Part shown: positions 1 through 13,603 of the stretch, one piece after another
Layout: each line of letters begins with the position of its first letter
Numbering within the stretch: the first letter of the stretch is position 1
Source of the DNA: Voacanga thouarsii
Lineage: Eukaryota > Streptophyta > Magnoliopsida > Gentianales > Apocynaceae
Direction of reading: 5' to 3'
Assembly: GCA_026120185.1 (NCBI GenBank)
Contig: JANUWF010003367.1
Location: 1,896,001-1,960,000, forward strand
DNA: 64,000 nucleotides
The notes under the pieces: generated by a model
The model's input: only the letters and a program-made list of their open reading frames with translations
What the model was told of the DNA's origin: nothing
Database searches by the model: none
Program-made: the position numbers and the translations under genes

Positions 1-115
1 ATATGAGCTTGTAAGACTTGCCAGAACAGAATCAAAGACCCTTCTTTCATTTTTATCCTTCATTGGTTACTTTTTCTTGGTACTTTGTTGAAGTTGGATT
101 TGGGTTTTGAGAGAT

Positions 116-2105
116 ATGGCAAGAAATGGAGTCTTTTCTAGGAGGAGGAGGCCGGAAAGGATGGATGGAGCTGATGATTTGACATGGTCTTCGTCTGAAT
201 CTCATGAAGTTCATGTTCTTGCTGTTGATGATAGTATTGTTGATAGAAAAGTCATTGAGAAATTGCTCAAAATTACATCTTGTAAAGGTACAATCTTTGT
301 TTCCTTTCTTCTTCTTTCCCTTCTTTTTGTGTGTGAGTTGATATTGGAGTCTATGAAAGTCATTTTTTATTAATGAGCTGTGTTTGAAATGTTTACAGTT
401 ACGGCTGTGGATAGTGGGAGAAGAGCTTTGCAGTTTCTGGGATTGGATGAGGAGAAGAGCGCTGTTGGATTTGATGTAAGCACAGATTATTTTAGTAATA
501 ATTACGTATAAGGTCTTTTAAATTCTGAACCTGATTTTTTCTTGCTCAACTCTAAGATCATTCTTCTGTATATTGACTTTGGCTTATCTGGGTTGTTTCA
601 GGGGTTGAAGGTGGATCTGATAATTACAGATTACTGTATGCCTGGAATGACTGGCTTTGAATTGCTGAAAAAAATCAAGGTTGGTCCTCATTTCTGATGA
701 AAATTTGTGATTTTCTTGTACAAATAGGATTCAAAACTTCAATTTGCTAACCTTTCCTGATGTTGCCAAGCAGGGTTCATCTGCCTTTAGAGAAGTTCCT
801 GTCGTGATCATGTCATCAGAAAATGTTTTGGCAAGAATTGATAGGTAATTTCCGCCTTTCATTCTACTGCAAATCTTGATTGGCACTATTGTGAAAAAAA
901 AAAAAATTGTTAAGAACATGTATGGCTTTCAATTAGAAATTATGAACCCTTAGTTCCTTGCTTTTGGGATAAAAAACAATATGCTTGTAGGAAACAAAAG
1001 GGTAAGATGGATGCCAAAAAAAAAAATGAATATCCCATCTTTCTAAGGAAATAAAAGAATCTGGTATTAGTTATTAGACAGTTGAGGTTGGATTTGAATA
1101 GAATTAGATGAAGGAATCAAATCTCTACATATATATCTCTTGAAGATTTTCCTTGTTTATTCGAATCTGCCAGTGTTGTAAAATATAGTTGTACTTTTGA
1201 GGGATCATAATTTTTTGGGTAATTAGTCGCCTTTGTGTGACCAAGATCAATGTGTAGACAACCGCTTTTCAATAATATGTGATATTAAATTACAAATCCA
1301 TTAATTTAAAGAAACCTCAGTGCTATAGAAAATCATTTCTCAATGGGAAAGTCATGGAAGCAAAGAGACATCTTTTATTGTTTTGGCTAACAAAAAAAAG
1401 AAGCAGTCACTATTGTCAATTGGGTCAAATACTTAAATTAGGTTTGGAATGTCAAGAATTTGATTGGAGTTAGGCGTTCACAACGTTGTATTTGTTTTGT
1501 TATAGGATTTTTTTCTGATTAATTTTCTTTTCCCTCCATCATTTGTCCCTCATCTCAATAGGCAGTAATGAAATTCACATAAAAATAATAATTAGTCAAA
1601 AGAATGAAGTCATTGGATCCCTTTTCTATGCAAGTTGATCCATTGGTGCTCTTTTGGCGAAAAGAATATACAAAGCCCCCCCCTTCTTTGGGTTCTGCCC
1701 ACTAGGCTTGAGCTTTGATTTTGCACCTTTACTATGGCTAGTTTTGTTATACATTCTTTTGACTGTTGATTGTTACATGATAACAGATGTTTGGAAGAAG
1801 GTGCTGAGGATTTCATAGTAAAGCCAGTAAAATTATCAGACGTGGAACGATTGAAGGATTACATGTTTGGCGAGGATCGAACTGTTAAACAAGAAAGAGG
1901 GATTTGCAAGAGAAAATTGCATGAGACTTCTGATGTTTCATCATCTGATCTCTCATCAACTCCCTCACCGCCCTCCTCATCACCACCGTCATCGCCTAAA
2001 TCATTCTCATCCTCATCACCCTCAGCAGACTTGTCACCGCCTCATTCACCAATCACAACGCTAGATTCTCCGACAAGAAGACTGAAAATGAGCAACTGTG
2101 ATTAA
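116..2105 (+). CDS. Type-A response regulator (ARR3/ARR4-like), cytokinin signalling
   Basis: Five exons read in one frame: 116-287, 399-475, 602-679, 774-844 and 1787-2105, giving 238 residues, all with GT/AG introns. The receiver domain spans about residues 31-155. It has the acidic pair D38-D39 in LAVDDS, phospho-acceptor D93 in [13 protein letters not shown], and K145 in DFIVKPVKL. The start at 116 is the in-frame ATG before the family-typical MARNG. The tail after the receiver is short and rich in Ser/Pro and carries no Myb-like DNA-binding domain, which marks a type-A rather than type-B regulator. In the family, these proteins take phosphate from histidine phosphotransfer proteins and dampen cytokinin responses. 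ARR3/ARR4 affinity is inferred from the N-terminus and the SPP-rich tail. The promoter lies outside the window, and the 942-base last intron is much longer than the others. Confidence 0.93.
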
Positions 2106-5100
2106 CAGTGGCTTCAGATATGGAGTTTTTTGTTTGATGACCCTCTTATTGTTACAGAAGGCAAAGCCAATGACTCAATATCACTTGCAAATTTTTCTGT
2201 TGGCTTGCCAATTTTGGCCTAATAGGCAACCAAGCCTATACTGTTGCTTTGTACATTCTGTTATGGCTAGCCAGATTCTTAGGCCAAAATCTTTGATTCT
2301 GTGGAAAACATCCTTAATGATGTGCATACTGGTAATTGATTAACCTTGTGATTAAATCAAAGACTTAGCAAAACTCTTGAAATGATAGAAAAGAAGTTGG
2401 TTTGGTCAGAATTGACAAACAGAGATAAGTTTGATTTGATTCTGATACGATTTTATTTGGTGTCAATTCTTGTCTGCTAAAAAGGGATATTGGATTCGGA
2501 TTTGAATTGGACTTGTTTGATAAGTGAGTGTTTGGGGTGGGTGTGGTGTATGGGGATCCATGGATTCATCTGTTATGTCTGCCCAGTTGTGTTTTTTCTC
2601 ACAAAGAGGATAATTCACTAAGGTCCACAACGTGTAAGTGCTTATCTTTGTTTTGCTTCTTTCTTGTTAAAGGAACACATGGGAGACATCGAAGATTAAT
2701 GGGCCAAAGCTACTCTAAGCCTATCATTGATTGGGTAACTCTTTCCAAGTTTGAGAGAGGTCAAGTTTTGAAGGGGAAAAAATTAGGAATGATTGCAATT
2801 GGTTAAAAAAAAAAAAAAAGAAAAAAATAGAGGAGGAAAACCCTTTAAAGTAAGGAAATTGATGCCTAGAGTTTTTAAGACTCAAAAAGCTGTATAAACG
2901 GCTCCTTGGCATTGATCGAGTATCGCTCCTGTTATATTGTGAGCCTATGGCTGATTTTGGTGCCTCAACAGTGAATTTCAATTCTTTTGGTAAAACCACG
3001 CAAAATTTTGACTTCTAATCTCTTGAGCCATTATACTAACATATTTACTTGTTTGTACTTCAACAATATATTTGATTAGGGTAAAAAAGAGAAAGAGAGA
3101 AAAAAAAATGATGTAATTTAAAGGTTATTTAAGTCGTTTGGTCAGAAAGAAAAGATGAAAGAAAATAAATTAAAAAAGAAATTCATCTTCCCCTTCAAGA
3201 CAGGGAAATAATTTGTCTAAATTTAGATACATTAAAACATAAATTAAAAAAAAATTTACGATTTATTTTCCTTCTATCTTAATTAAATGAAATAGAAGTA
3301 AATCATACTTAGTTTAGTAGAAGTAAATATTCCCTTTCTCCTTTCCTTCCATCTCCCTCTCCTCTTTTATGAACCAAGCACAATGTAAAAATATCATATT
3401 AAATGAGAATAATTAATGAAATAAGTACTGAATCTAATAATTTTGGCAACATTATACTTAAGTAAATGCTAATTAACAACAAGAAACATAGTAAAACTAT
3501 TAACTATATAGAGAGAACAACATAGGCATGTATACATAGCATATTTGCACTACTCTTTCTCACTCATTACTTCTCCAAATTTTGTTACCCAACATGCATA
3601 TGCATATCATGTTAGTGTTATTATATTTGTTATTATTTAATACTATACTATTACATAATAAAGAAGAATAAAATAAATAATTATACATATCACCAGTAAT
3701 AAAAGTTTCACCAACTAAACAATTACTTCAACTCTAAGATTAGTATTATTATGAGTACACATATTACTTATTTGTATCCCTTTTGCCATTTTTTAACATT
3801 AATTTAGAAGACCAAAGTGGTAACTAGTCAATTTCTTCCATTAAAAAAGTTAATTTTTGATATCTTATAAATAACATAGGTAAAATAAATATTTTATTAA
3901 AAAAATAAATTTCGTTAGTCAGTATTGTCATTGACTAATGGTCAACGAATCTCTAGTGTATTTTTTACAACTTGTGATCCTAAAATACTACTACTTCCTA
4001 ACTTAATGAAAATAAATTACAATAAACTCTAAATTTAATGTAGTGGATGTTCGTTAAGATTGGCTTCTACTTTGTAGTAGTGGATTTGGGTGGTTGGTTA
4101 AGACTTGCGATTAAGATTTGGTACTTTTTGTCTCCTCACACAAATTCTAAAGGGAAAGTGGGATTTGATTTGGAATTGGCTTCAAAAAGAGTGAGACTTT
4201 TGGTTCATTATAATATATCTCGGAGTTAGTGGAATAACAGATCTATTTCACATCAATTTGATGGCAATCTACCATAGGAAACCCAAGTTTCACCTCATCT
4301 TCTCCTTCCTCTTTTCCTATTTCTCACTTCTGGACCCAAATAGAATCAATGCACATCACTAATATTGAATAATAAAGTTGTTGAAGTTACACAAGTGTAT
4401 ATATATAAATATATATATATTCTGCTGATCAGATAATAATATAAGTGATTAAAAGTACGTTATGAAATGACAAATTCTAAAAATTTGTGACAAAAGAATG
4501 ATTTAAGTGCTTAAAAGCATTTCTTATCAAATGATTAGTTTTAGGTTGAATTCATATTTGATTCTTTTCATGTATTAGAAATGAAAATTGGTAATATAAA
4601 AATTCCTTAATGAAATCATCCATTACTTATTTTTTTCCTCAAAATAAAAATTATAATTAAGATAAAATAATTTTATTTTAGAAAATACATCTATATACGT
4701 GATACAAATTTAAATATACGTGCATAAAATTTTTAACTTTCTTACCGAGCATAAAAAATTTTATAATCTCATACATTTGACTTCAAAAAATTTATTTATA
4801 TACTTAATAAAGATTTAAACATTAGCGTCTAAAATTTTTAACCTTCAATTTGAGGATAAAAAATTATTCCATTGGTTTGAGGTGTCGGAGGACTTTGGTT
4901 GATCAGATACAGATCAACTGTTTATGTGGGAGGCAGTTTGGAAGTAGTTATGATTCTTTTATTATTATTATTATTATTATTATTTAAAGAACATCGAAAA
5001 TAGGTAGTTGGAAAACCGTTTTCCTATCGGAGTTTTTTGTAGGCCCTCCTGAGAAAGTAGGTATATATATCTTTATGGGCCAGTTAATCTATCTATGGGC

Positions 5101-6448
5101 TTTGTCGCATAAATCAGCCCGAGAAAATTTCTAGGAAAGGAAGAAAGAAATAAATGGAAAATATTACTACTTACTATTTTTTTTTTTTTTTGGTAGATGG
5201 CATAGTTTGTGAGTTTATATAAAGCAAGAAGTTATTTTAATAGGCGCAATTACCTAAATAAATCTTAATTTGAATGCGTAATAATTATGAAATCTAAATT
5301 AAATTTTACATTAGATTTTATGAAATGTAACATATATATTATTTATTATAAAATTTTAATTTATCCAAAGTGTGTCCAGATATATTAGAAAAACTTTTAT
5401 TTAGATATCAAAAATTGAAATTTATTAAAAAAATATTCAAAAAATTGTGTGATTTTTTTTATAATACTCGAATTATAAAACTTTCTTTGTTAAAGTGAAT
5501 ATTATAGAAAATGTATCAGACATTTTAAAACACAAATTGCTACACCACTGCTAGTTATAAAGTCAAAATTATTTGAATCTCAAAAGTCCCAGAGGCATAA
5601 GCCTAGTGGTTAAAGTAGGAGAATTTAAGAAAGTCACATTTTGGATTCAAATCCCTTCGTGGGAGATGTCATGGAAAGGTTCTTCTATCTAATCATATCT
5701 AATCAAGAGAGGCACATCTTGAGATTAATTGGTGCGAACCGATGTGAATGTACGATCTTACGCTCTATGAAAAATAAAAGCAAAGAAATGGCGCGGCCTA
5801 TCCTTTTTAGTGTCACAAGTGACTAGTATTTTCTTGGTCATACACAATCATAAAACCTATTAATTTTGAACATTAAGTTGTCTATTATCTGAAAGGAATT
5901 TGGTATAGCTATCCAAATTAATAGAAAAGAACGTTTTGGGTCAATTTTATCTTCCCTTTCTCAACACCAACTTCGAATTCCCATTTAATTAACCTATTCC
6001 ATCCGACCTATCTTTGAGAATTGGGAATGAACATGATTGGCAAATTTGTTCCACTCTATTTAATTTAATATTAGGAAAGACAAGAAAATATATATTAACA
6101 AATAATTTTATAAATTTTTAAAAATTTTAGAGGGTAAAAAGTAAAATTTAAAGATAATTTTTTTAAAAAAATTTAATTTTACTGAAATAAGAAACAAAAG
6201 TTTTAAAAGTTTTGGGCGGGTGCCACTCTCGGACCCCCTATCTCCATCATTGATTTGTATCGCAATTTGTATACTATGTACTATGTATAATTCTTCAAAT
6301 TTGAGCCATACATTAACATGAAAAAAAAAAAAAATTATGTATAATAAGTGAATTGTCGACTTTAAATCTCAAACTGCTACAATTCCACCGCCTAATGTTT
6401 CAACCAGCATAGGCTTAAATATCTCTTCAAAACAAAACAATAATAAAA
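2106..6448. other. Intergenic DNA after the response regulator
   Basis: I see no supported gene. Roughly the first 700 bases are less AT-rich and probably hold the 3' UTR. The rest is AT-rich, with poly-A tracts and a TTA microsatellite at about 4959-4984. A moderately GC stretch at 4040-4360 has a 60-codon open frame resembling nothing I know. The SINE-like element at 5598 is listed separately. Confidence 0.6.
5588..5800 (+). mobile_element. tRNA-derived SINE-like element
   Basis: The internal RNA polymerase III promoter of a tRNA is recognisable. A box A-like TAAGCCTAGTGG lies at 5598-5609 and a box B-like GGATTCAAATCCC at 5643-5655, about 33 bases apart, the spacing found in tRNA genes. 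The sequence cannot fold as a working tRNA, and a further 150 or so bases of unrelated but less AT-rich body follow, as in plant SINEs. I could not find convincing target-site duplications, so both ends are approximate. Confidence 0.5.
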
Positions 6449-6450
6449 TA

Positions 6451-6808
6451 CTTCCCCATTTCTAAATTATCTATTTGTTTCTAATTTATTTTTTGCTTTA
6501 AATTATCTGTCTCGTTAAGAAATTAAGATTTAACATTCTAAATTTGTTTCTATTTAATATCACTTTATTTTCTAAATATATTAAATAATTTCTTTCTCAA
6601 CAAATTAATTATATTTAAATAAAAAAAGAGAGAAGCAATTTGAAATACATCAAAACTTCAGAATTTAAATATTTCTTAATAAATAAAGAGATAATAAATT
6701 AAATTTTAAAGGTAAAAATAAAAGTAAATATTTAATGAGTTAAAAAATTACTTAGTTTAACTCCCGCATAATCAGTTAAATAAGACAGATAATTTAAGAC
6801 GAAGAGAA
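6451..6808. mobile_element. Stowaway-type MITE, family A copy 1
   Basis: This 358-base element is flanked by TA on both sides (6449-6450 and 6809-6810). Its ends are inverted repeats: the left end contains TCTAAATTATCT and the right end AGATAATTTAAGA. A subterminal block near the right end (TAATCAGTTAAA) recurs in the second copy at 35792-36563. A TA duplication and ends of this kind are the hallmark of Tc1/mariner-derived Stowaway MITEs. It has no coding capacity. Confidence 0.7.
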
Positions 6809-6810
6809 TA

Positions 6811-9800
6811 TTAACTAATCATAGATTAAAATATCATATGGGATGTTGTAAGTTGTCACCATGTGTTTTAAGAGAGGTCACTGTGTTTACCGGTTCTTGC
6901 ATTATAGCTTTGAGTACAGAACTATTTGACATATATAAAGCACCGGCCTTGTTCGTTGATGTAGTCCTTGAGCTAATTTTAAAGGCAATCTGCATAAGCA
7001 AGTTTTTGTACTGGCTACGATTTTCTTCACAGCCTCCCTCCTTACCAGTTCTAGCTATGGATTTGTTTTGCAAATGGCTTAGTGAAAATGATCTTAGTAG
7101 TAAAAAATTACACAGAATCTACTGGGAAAGAGTCTGGATTTTCAAATTAATATATATAAAGACTTGATCTTTATATACTATTACGTTAAATATTAAATAT
7201 TTGTACAATATATATTGCATATTATACTTTTTAAAAATAACACATAATTGTAGTGACAGAATAGGGCTGTCTTCTGCCCTTAAATTTTTTTTTAACTTTG
7301 TCTTTTTTTCTAAAAAAATTTAAAATTTTTAATAAAATTCTTTAAAATTTTATCTTTCGTCCTTTTATTTTTTGAAAAAAACTATAACATTATCTTCTAA
7401 ATCTATATTTTCTTATAAATTATCCCTTAATCTTTGCATGTTTAGATTCAGATAAAGAAAAGGAAAGGACATGAGAGGAGTAGGACAGAAAGGAAAGGAT
7501 ACAATATAAGATTAATGATTATTTATAATATTTAGTTAGATACAAAAAAATAAATATTACATATAGCGTTTAGAGAATGAAAGAAAATAAAATGAAAGGA
7601 TATGATACCATTTGAGTTTATACTTTTATTCTCTAATTTGATATAATAATATTAAATAAAATTTTGAATATTATCTTTTACCATGTTATTATTAGTATTT
7701 TTGCTCAAATCTAATGGAAAATACTTCTAGACTCGGTCTTCATAAATCACGAAAGGATGGAACCAAAAATTATAGTCTATTTGGATTGAAGGAAATAGAG
7801 GAGGAGGAGAGAAAAGGAGACAGAGATGGAGTGTTTGAATTAATTTTTACAAAGAAAAAAAAAAAAGAACGGGAGAAGAATAGAGGGATTAGAACAAATA
7901 TAAAAATTATAATTTTCTTTTCATTTTAAAATAGACAGAAATAGTAAAAAAGAGAAAATTTCATTTAATGAATTTTTAATAAAGAAAATAAAACATTTTT
8001 AATAATTAAGATTTTTTTTTTTCAAAAATTTTAAGGGCCGTACCAACCTTGCCTGCTAACATCATCTTTGGATTCTACATCTGCCTAATCCAAAACCCAC
8101 TTTCGTGATAATTGCAAGGGTAAAAAGAAAGAGCAAAAGGATAATATCTAATCACCTAATTTAATAATACCTATTTGGAAACCTCAGAGCTAAGTCTATA
8201 CATTTCCATTAGGTGCCAAAAATGAATCATTCAATGGCATCATTATGAAATTGACTCTTGCAAAAGAAATTACTAGTAATGTGTACTGCCTATGCCAAGG
8301 GACATATAAGTCAATCTCAAGCACTACAAAAGCATTGACCAATAAAATGGTTGTTTACATATTTCTATGGCTTCTAGCAGAGTCTGCTGATTTCATCGGT
8401 TATTACCAGATTTCCAGCTTCTTCACCAACCGCTTCATAAAAGGGAATTCAAGTCTATAGCTTAGATTAGTATGGATCTTTTTTCAACCACTTTCTCCCC
8501 TTTGTGATTCCAAAACCTACTACGATTGTACTCTAATAAACTTAAATCAAATCGAATTTTAAAATAATTAAATTTAGTGTAATATTTTTAAATAAAGATT
8601 AAATATTAAAATTGCATTCATGTTTCATAAAAATAGCATGAAGTTTATGAAAATAAGTATTTTATTATATGTATAAAATAATATTAGTTAGTTAATTAAT
8701 ATAAATATATTGAATCGAATTTATTTATGAGTTTTTAAATCAAATACTTTGGTATTTAAATTCAATTCTATTAAAAATTTAAATCTAATAATAATATTTT
8801 AATTCTAACTCGAGTTTAAAAATATCAAATTTAAATTAAGTTAACTTGATAGAAACTAGAATCATATATAGCTCCACCTACTACTTATTCATGATATATG
8901 GAATAAGCAAAGTCCTTGTGTGTGGTGTGTATATATATATACACACTAGCCAATGCTGGAAAAAAAAAATTGAAATATTTGATTCATTTCAAACTAAAAT
9001 TTCAAGTATACTAAATCACAATACTATTTATAGAAAGGAGTATGTACACCAACATTTTTGTAGGCAAACGAAATGCTTGGCTTCTTTTCAACCACTGCCT
9101 GCCCAAAATTTAGTTAGTGTACAGCCTTTACTTCTCGAAGAAATCATTTAGGTGAACTACTTCTCCTCTCTGGTCACCCTTTCTTGCTTCAGCCATTTCA
9201 CACACTTCAAAGGAAAAAAAAAATAAAAAAGAGAAAATAAAACCCTTTTCTTAACAATGATTATAAGACAAACATGCCTGGATTATGGTCCCTTTTTAAG
9301 GTTTTACAGCTCATTTGGTTGTCATATTCATCTTTAGCTTCTTCGACAAATCTTTAGAATAGTCACTTTCTTGTCTTCTTCCTTTAAGGAACTCAACAAA
9401 ATGCAAGAAACTGTTTTTCCACGAATTGTTGAAATCTGTTGACAAATTCTTTGTTCTGACTTCGTTGTATTACGTGTAGGTAATCTCAAAAATTCTTGTT
9501 TCTTGATTATAAAATTGACCTCCATATACTTATATTGGTGTGCTACCGATTCAAACACTTCTCTAATGGCTAATGGAAAATTCTGACTTCGACAAAGTAA
9601 CAAAACCACCTACCCACCCTTCTGCCTCCAAAAGAAGCATCAGGCAACATAATATAATTGATTAATCCATCTCAGGCGTTTAATTGTACGCGGGTTGGTG
9701 TCATCAAGATAATAAATTAAAAATCGTGTATTTGACATGTAATTAAAAAAAATCGAAATTTTCGGTTGATCTTATTGTGCATGTGGGCCGATTAGTCATT

Positions 9801-9986
9801 TTGATGCAATGCAATCGAGCTCAGGAGTCTTAGAAATGCCGGTGCCAACTGCTCTCCTTTGAAACTGTCATCAACCAAAGCCAAAAAAGCGCAATCAAGA
9901 AGAGTATTCGGAATCAGCAATGCTCAAAATAAGGCAAAGCAAAGGTTTAACTTCTGGCTCTCTTTTTCGATTCTCTCCAAGAAATC
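6811..9986. other. Intergenic DNA upstream of the formin gene
   Basis: AT-rich with no supported gene. Open frames of 60-109 codons at 6834-7167, 8245-8460 and 8846-9151 match no family I recognise. The sequence becomes less AT-rich from about 9040. The last 150 bases before 9987 look like the formin leader, but I see no clear TATA box. Confidence 0.55.
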
Positions 9987-12531
9987 ATGTCTGTAAAGCT
10001 TCATTCACCTTTGATTCTTCACCTGTTCTTTCTTCTGATCATTTCTGCTATTCCTCAATCTTCATGTCAATTTGGTTCCCCTCAAAACATTGAGACTTTC
10101 TATCCGTTTCTACTTACACCACCTGCACCACCGACTAGTTCCACCACCAATCCACCAGTTTCTCCTCCAACTAGCCCTCCACCGCCACCACTGCCTACTG
10201 CAGCAACAAGGTCTACTTCATCAAAGAAAGCAGTTGGAACTGCAATTGGAATTACAGCTGCAAGCACTTTGGTTTTGTCAGCGCTCTTCTTCTTCTTACT
10301 CCAGAGACACTCACGTAGAAAGAAGCAGAGAGTTTCCGAAAATCCATACACTAATCCATATGGAGATGTTACTCCTGTGGTTCCACAGAATGGATTCGTG
10401 CGGTTTGATGGTAATGTTAAGGGAGTCATAGTTGATGAGGATGGCTTGGATGTGCTTTATTGGAGAAAATTAGAAGGGGAAGATGCTAAAGCAGGTTTCG
10501 AAAAGGAGGTTTTCAAGAATATTAAGCACGAAGGGAAAGAAGACGAGAAGCAGATGATCGGAGGAGAGAGGTACAGGGCACCTCAGCCCGTCCAGGAAAT
10601 TCCATTGCTGAGAGGAAAGTCTTCAACTTCCCAAAGTCCTATATGGAATGATATACCAAATGAAAATCAAGCTCAAGCACCAAGAGCTCATAGGGGAAGT
10701 TCTTTCAAGGCAATGGAAAAACAGAATTCATCAATTCAAATTGGAAATCGTTCACCACCACCACCTCCTTCTCCTCCTCCTCCTCCTCCTCCCCCACCAC
10801 CGCCCGTAGTGAAATCTTTGGCTGTTGAGGCAGTTCCAAAGAGGCCAAGTCCTCCCCCTCCTCCTATCCAACCCAAGAAAGGTCCTCCACCACCTCCACT
10901 GCCCGAGGCAAGTGGCTTAGCTTCATCATCAAAGGCCCCATCGGTGCCAAAAGGATTGGCAAGTGTCAATAAAAGAGGGCAGTCTTCGACAGGAGAAGGC
11001 CAACGAGGAAATGGAGACGGACAAGTGAAATTAAAGCCTTTGCACTGGGATAAGGTGAATCCTAATGTTGTTAATCACTCGATGGTCTGGGACAAGATTG
11101 AGGGCGGTTCCTTCAAGTAAGGATCAATTAAATTTTGCTTCTGTTTGGAGTACAAGAAATTGATTTGTTTACTAGTACATTTTCTTACGCTTTTCGTATG
11201 CACATTTCAGGTTTGATGATGATCTTATGGAAGCCCTCTTTGGATCCGTGGCAACCCACCGAAAGTCTCCTCGAAGTAATGAAGCAACTCCCAAAGGAGA
11301 CAGACCAGGTCCGACCGTTCAGATTTTTCTCCTAGACACCAGGAAGTCCCAGAACACAGCTATCGTGCTCAAGTCTCTAGCCCTTTCGCGTAAAGATATT
11401 ATTGATGCTCTCATTCAGGGACGAGGACTAAATGCAGACACTCTGGAGAAGCTCACCAGAATAGCTCCAACGAAAGAAGAGGAATCAGACATCCTAGCAT
11501 TTGATGGAGATCCCACGAAACTAGCTGATGCTGAGTCATTCCTCTACCATCTTCTTAAAGCAGTTCCATCTGCCTTTATTCGTTTTGATGCTATGCTTTT
11601 CAGATATAACTATGATCACGAAATTCTTCACCTCAAGGAGTCTTTTCAAACACTTGAATTGGGTTGCAAGGAACTTCGGGCCCGAGGACTTCTTTTGAAA
11701 CTTTTGGAAGCCATACTAAAGGCTGGTAATCGCATGAATGCAGGGACTTCAAGGGGAAATGCACAGGCTTTTAGACTCACTGCTCTGAGGAAGCTCTCGG
11801 ATGTGAAAAGCACCGATGGAAAAACAACATTACTTCACTTTGTGGTGGAAGAAGTAGTCCGAGCAGAGGGAAAACGTTGCGTTCTTAATCGGAATCGCAG
11901 TTTGAGCCGCAGCAGTAGCCAAAGTAGCAACTACGGTAACCCACTTCCTGAAAACTCTCAATCAAGACACGACAGAGAAAAGGAATATATAATGCTTGGT
12001 TTGCCAATAGTAGGTGGCCTCAGTTCTGAATTCTCCAATGTCAAGAACGCAGCAAACATCGACTATGATGCCCTTGATAAAACAAGCAAAGCATTAGCAG
12101 CACAAATAGCTCAAGTTCGAAAACTTGTGGTACAATGTGGTACTGGGGAAGGAGGATTCACTAAGGAGATGAAAATCTTTCTGGGCGCAGCAGAAAAAGA
12201 AACAAAAACTCTAAGAGAAGAGCAAAGCAGAGTGATGGATCTTATGAAGAGAACGACAGATTACTATCAAGCAGGGGCATCAAACGATAAGAACTGGCAT
12301 CCTCTTCAACTATTTGTCATAGTTAAGGATTTCCTAGAAATGGTTGATCGAGCTTGTGTTGATATTGCAAGAAATATTCAGAAGAGAAAACCCTCATCAA
12401 CTGGTAGTGCTGGATCATCATCACCAGGATCACCGAAAACCAGACCTTCCATTAAGTTCCCAAAATTGCCACCCAACTTCTTGTCCGATCAAAGCAAGAG
12501 TAGTTCTAGTGATTCTGATGACGACCCCTAA
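9987..12531 (+). CDS. Class I formin (FH1-FH2), membrane-anchored actin nucleator
   Basis: Two exons, 9987-11116 and 11211-12531, encode 816 residues; the single intron splits the Lys codon of GSFK|FDDD. In order there is a signal peptide (about 1-27), a short Pro-rich extracellular segment (about 45-72), one membrane span (about 80-105) followed by basic QRHSRRKKQR, a variable cytosolic linker, an FH1 region of poly-proline runs (about 253-308), and an FH2 domain from about 347 (LKPLHWDKV) to about 775. The FH2 core block AGNRMNAGTSRGNAQAF is intact. The family nucleates and caps actin filaments and, in class I, ties them to the plasma membrane or wall. FH4/FH7/FH8-type affinity is inferred from the FH2 sequence and the gene neighbourhood. 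Confidence 0.95.
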
Positions 12532-13603
12532 ATAAGCCTTGTATATAGTCAACAGGCCAGAAGCAGAGGTACAAAATCCTTGACCAATTCATTTTTTCCC
12601 CCTCAAATTTTAGATTCTTTTTTCATATGTTGTCATAGCTTTTGGCTCGAAAATGGAGTCCGTTTCTCTGGGTACAAAGTCATTATTTTCATTTTTCCAT
12701 TTTTAACGTAAAACTCTTCCGAGCGTTTGGATCTTTTCTCTACTTCAAATTGGTGTAACTTATACTAACAAAATATTGGGAATGGAATAATATTTGCCTT
12801 TATATCTTGTTAAGTTTATTATAAGAGGCAAAGTCTTTTGTATACACAAATACACTGAACCATGGTATTTTTAGAATGAACCAATTTAATGCATACAATC
12901 TCACTTTTGCATGTAGCAAAACTTTTATACCTGGCAAGATACTGGATCCTGTTTTATAGCCGATGTAGTCCTCTCAAACCTTCAAACAAAGAAGTATCAT
13001 CAACCACTTGCAGAAATTCTAGACCTTTGGTGCTGAAATTAGAAGATCCTACATCAGTTTTGCTGCAGGATCCCCTGCCTATGTTCCCTGCCAATCTGAA
13101 AGACACTGCAATTTATCTCAAGCCACGATATAGGACAAAAGCAAAGGCCACCAGGAGTTCGGTAGCATATGCGAAAAGTGATCTCATTTCATATAAATTT
13201 ACCAAAAAACAAAAAGGATCTCATTTCATATCCACTGAGCAGTGATTTCTACAGGCTTGAACTTTAATACAACTATTGCATATGCAACCCCGTTCTTGGA
13301 CAGAAAATCCACTTTGTATTCTATTTCTGTACACTTCCTAAAGCTAGAAACGGATGAAATCTTGAAAGTATTACATTATGTTTAGAGGAGGACAATATCC
13401 ACATGAAACGACTTGACAACAAACAGAAAAGCTACTGTAAGGGTACCATTCTGGAGGCAAAAAAAAAAACTCTTCATAGCTCCTCTGCACATGACAACTG
13501 TATGTCTGCAGCGAAGGATATACCATAGACACTCTGGACAAACCTTTTCTCACTCTTCAAAATTGCATTCATAGGCAGAAACGTCTGCAATCTAGTCAAT
13601 CCT
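12532..13603. other. Converging 3' UTRs of the formin and WVD2-like genes
   Basis: No coding region is supported. An AATAAT poly(A)-like signal for the formin lies near 12786. From about 12880 the base composition rises to gene-like levels and reads as non-coding 3' UTR of the minus-strand gene. A 118-codon plus-strand frame at 12889-13245 resembles no family I know and is probably chance. Confidence 0.5.

Noticed and set aside
6834..7167. Overlapping 79- and 109-codon frames on opposite strands
   Set aside because: No recognisable motif, no splice partners and no promoter; possibly a relic, but nothing supports a gene.
10072..10969. Several open frames on both strands within formin exon 1
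   Set aside because: They arise from the proline-codon repeats; only the frame starting at 9987 continues into a full FH2 domain.
12889..13245. 118-codon plus-strand frame
   Set aside because: It falls in the converging 3' UTR region, lacks a leader, promoter or homology signature, and is likely chance in balanced-composition DNA.
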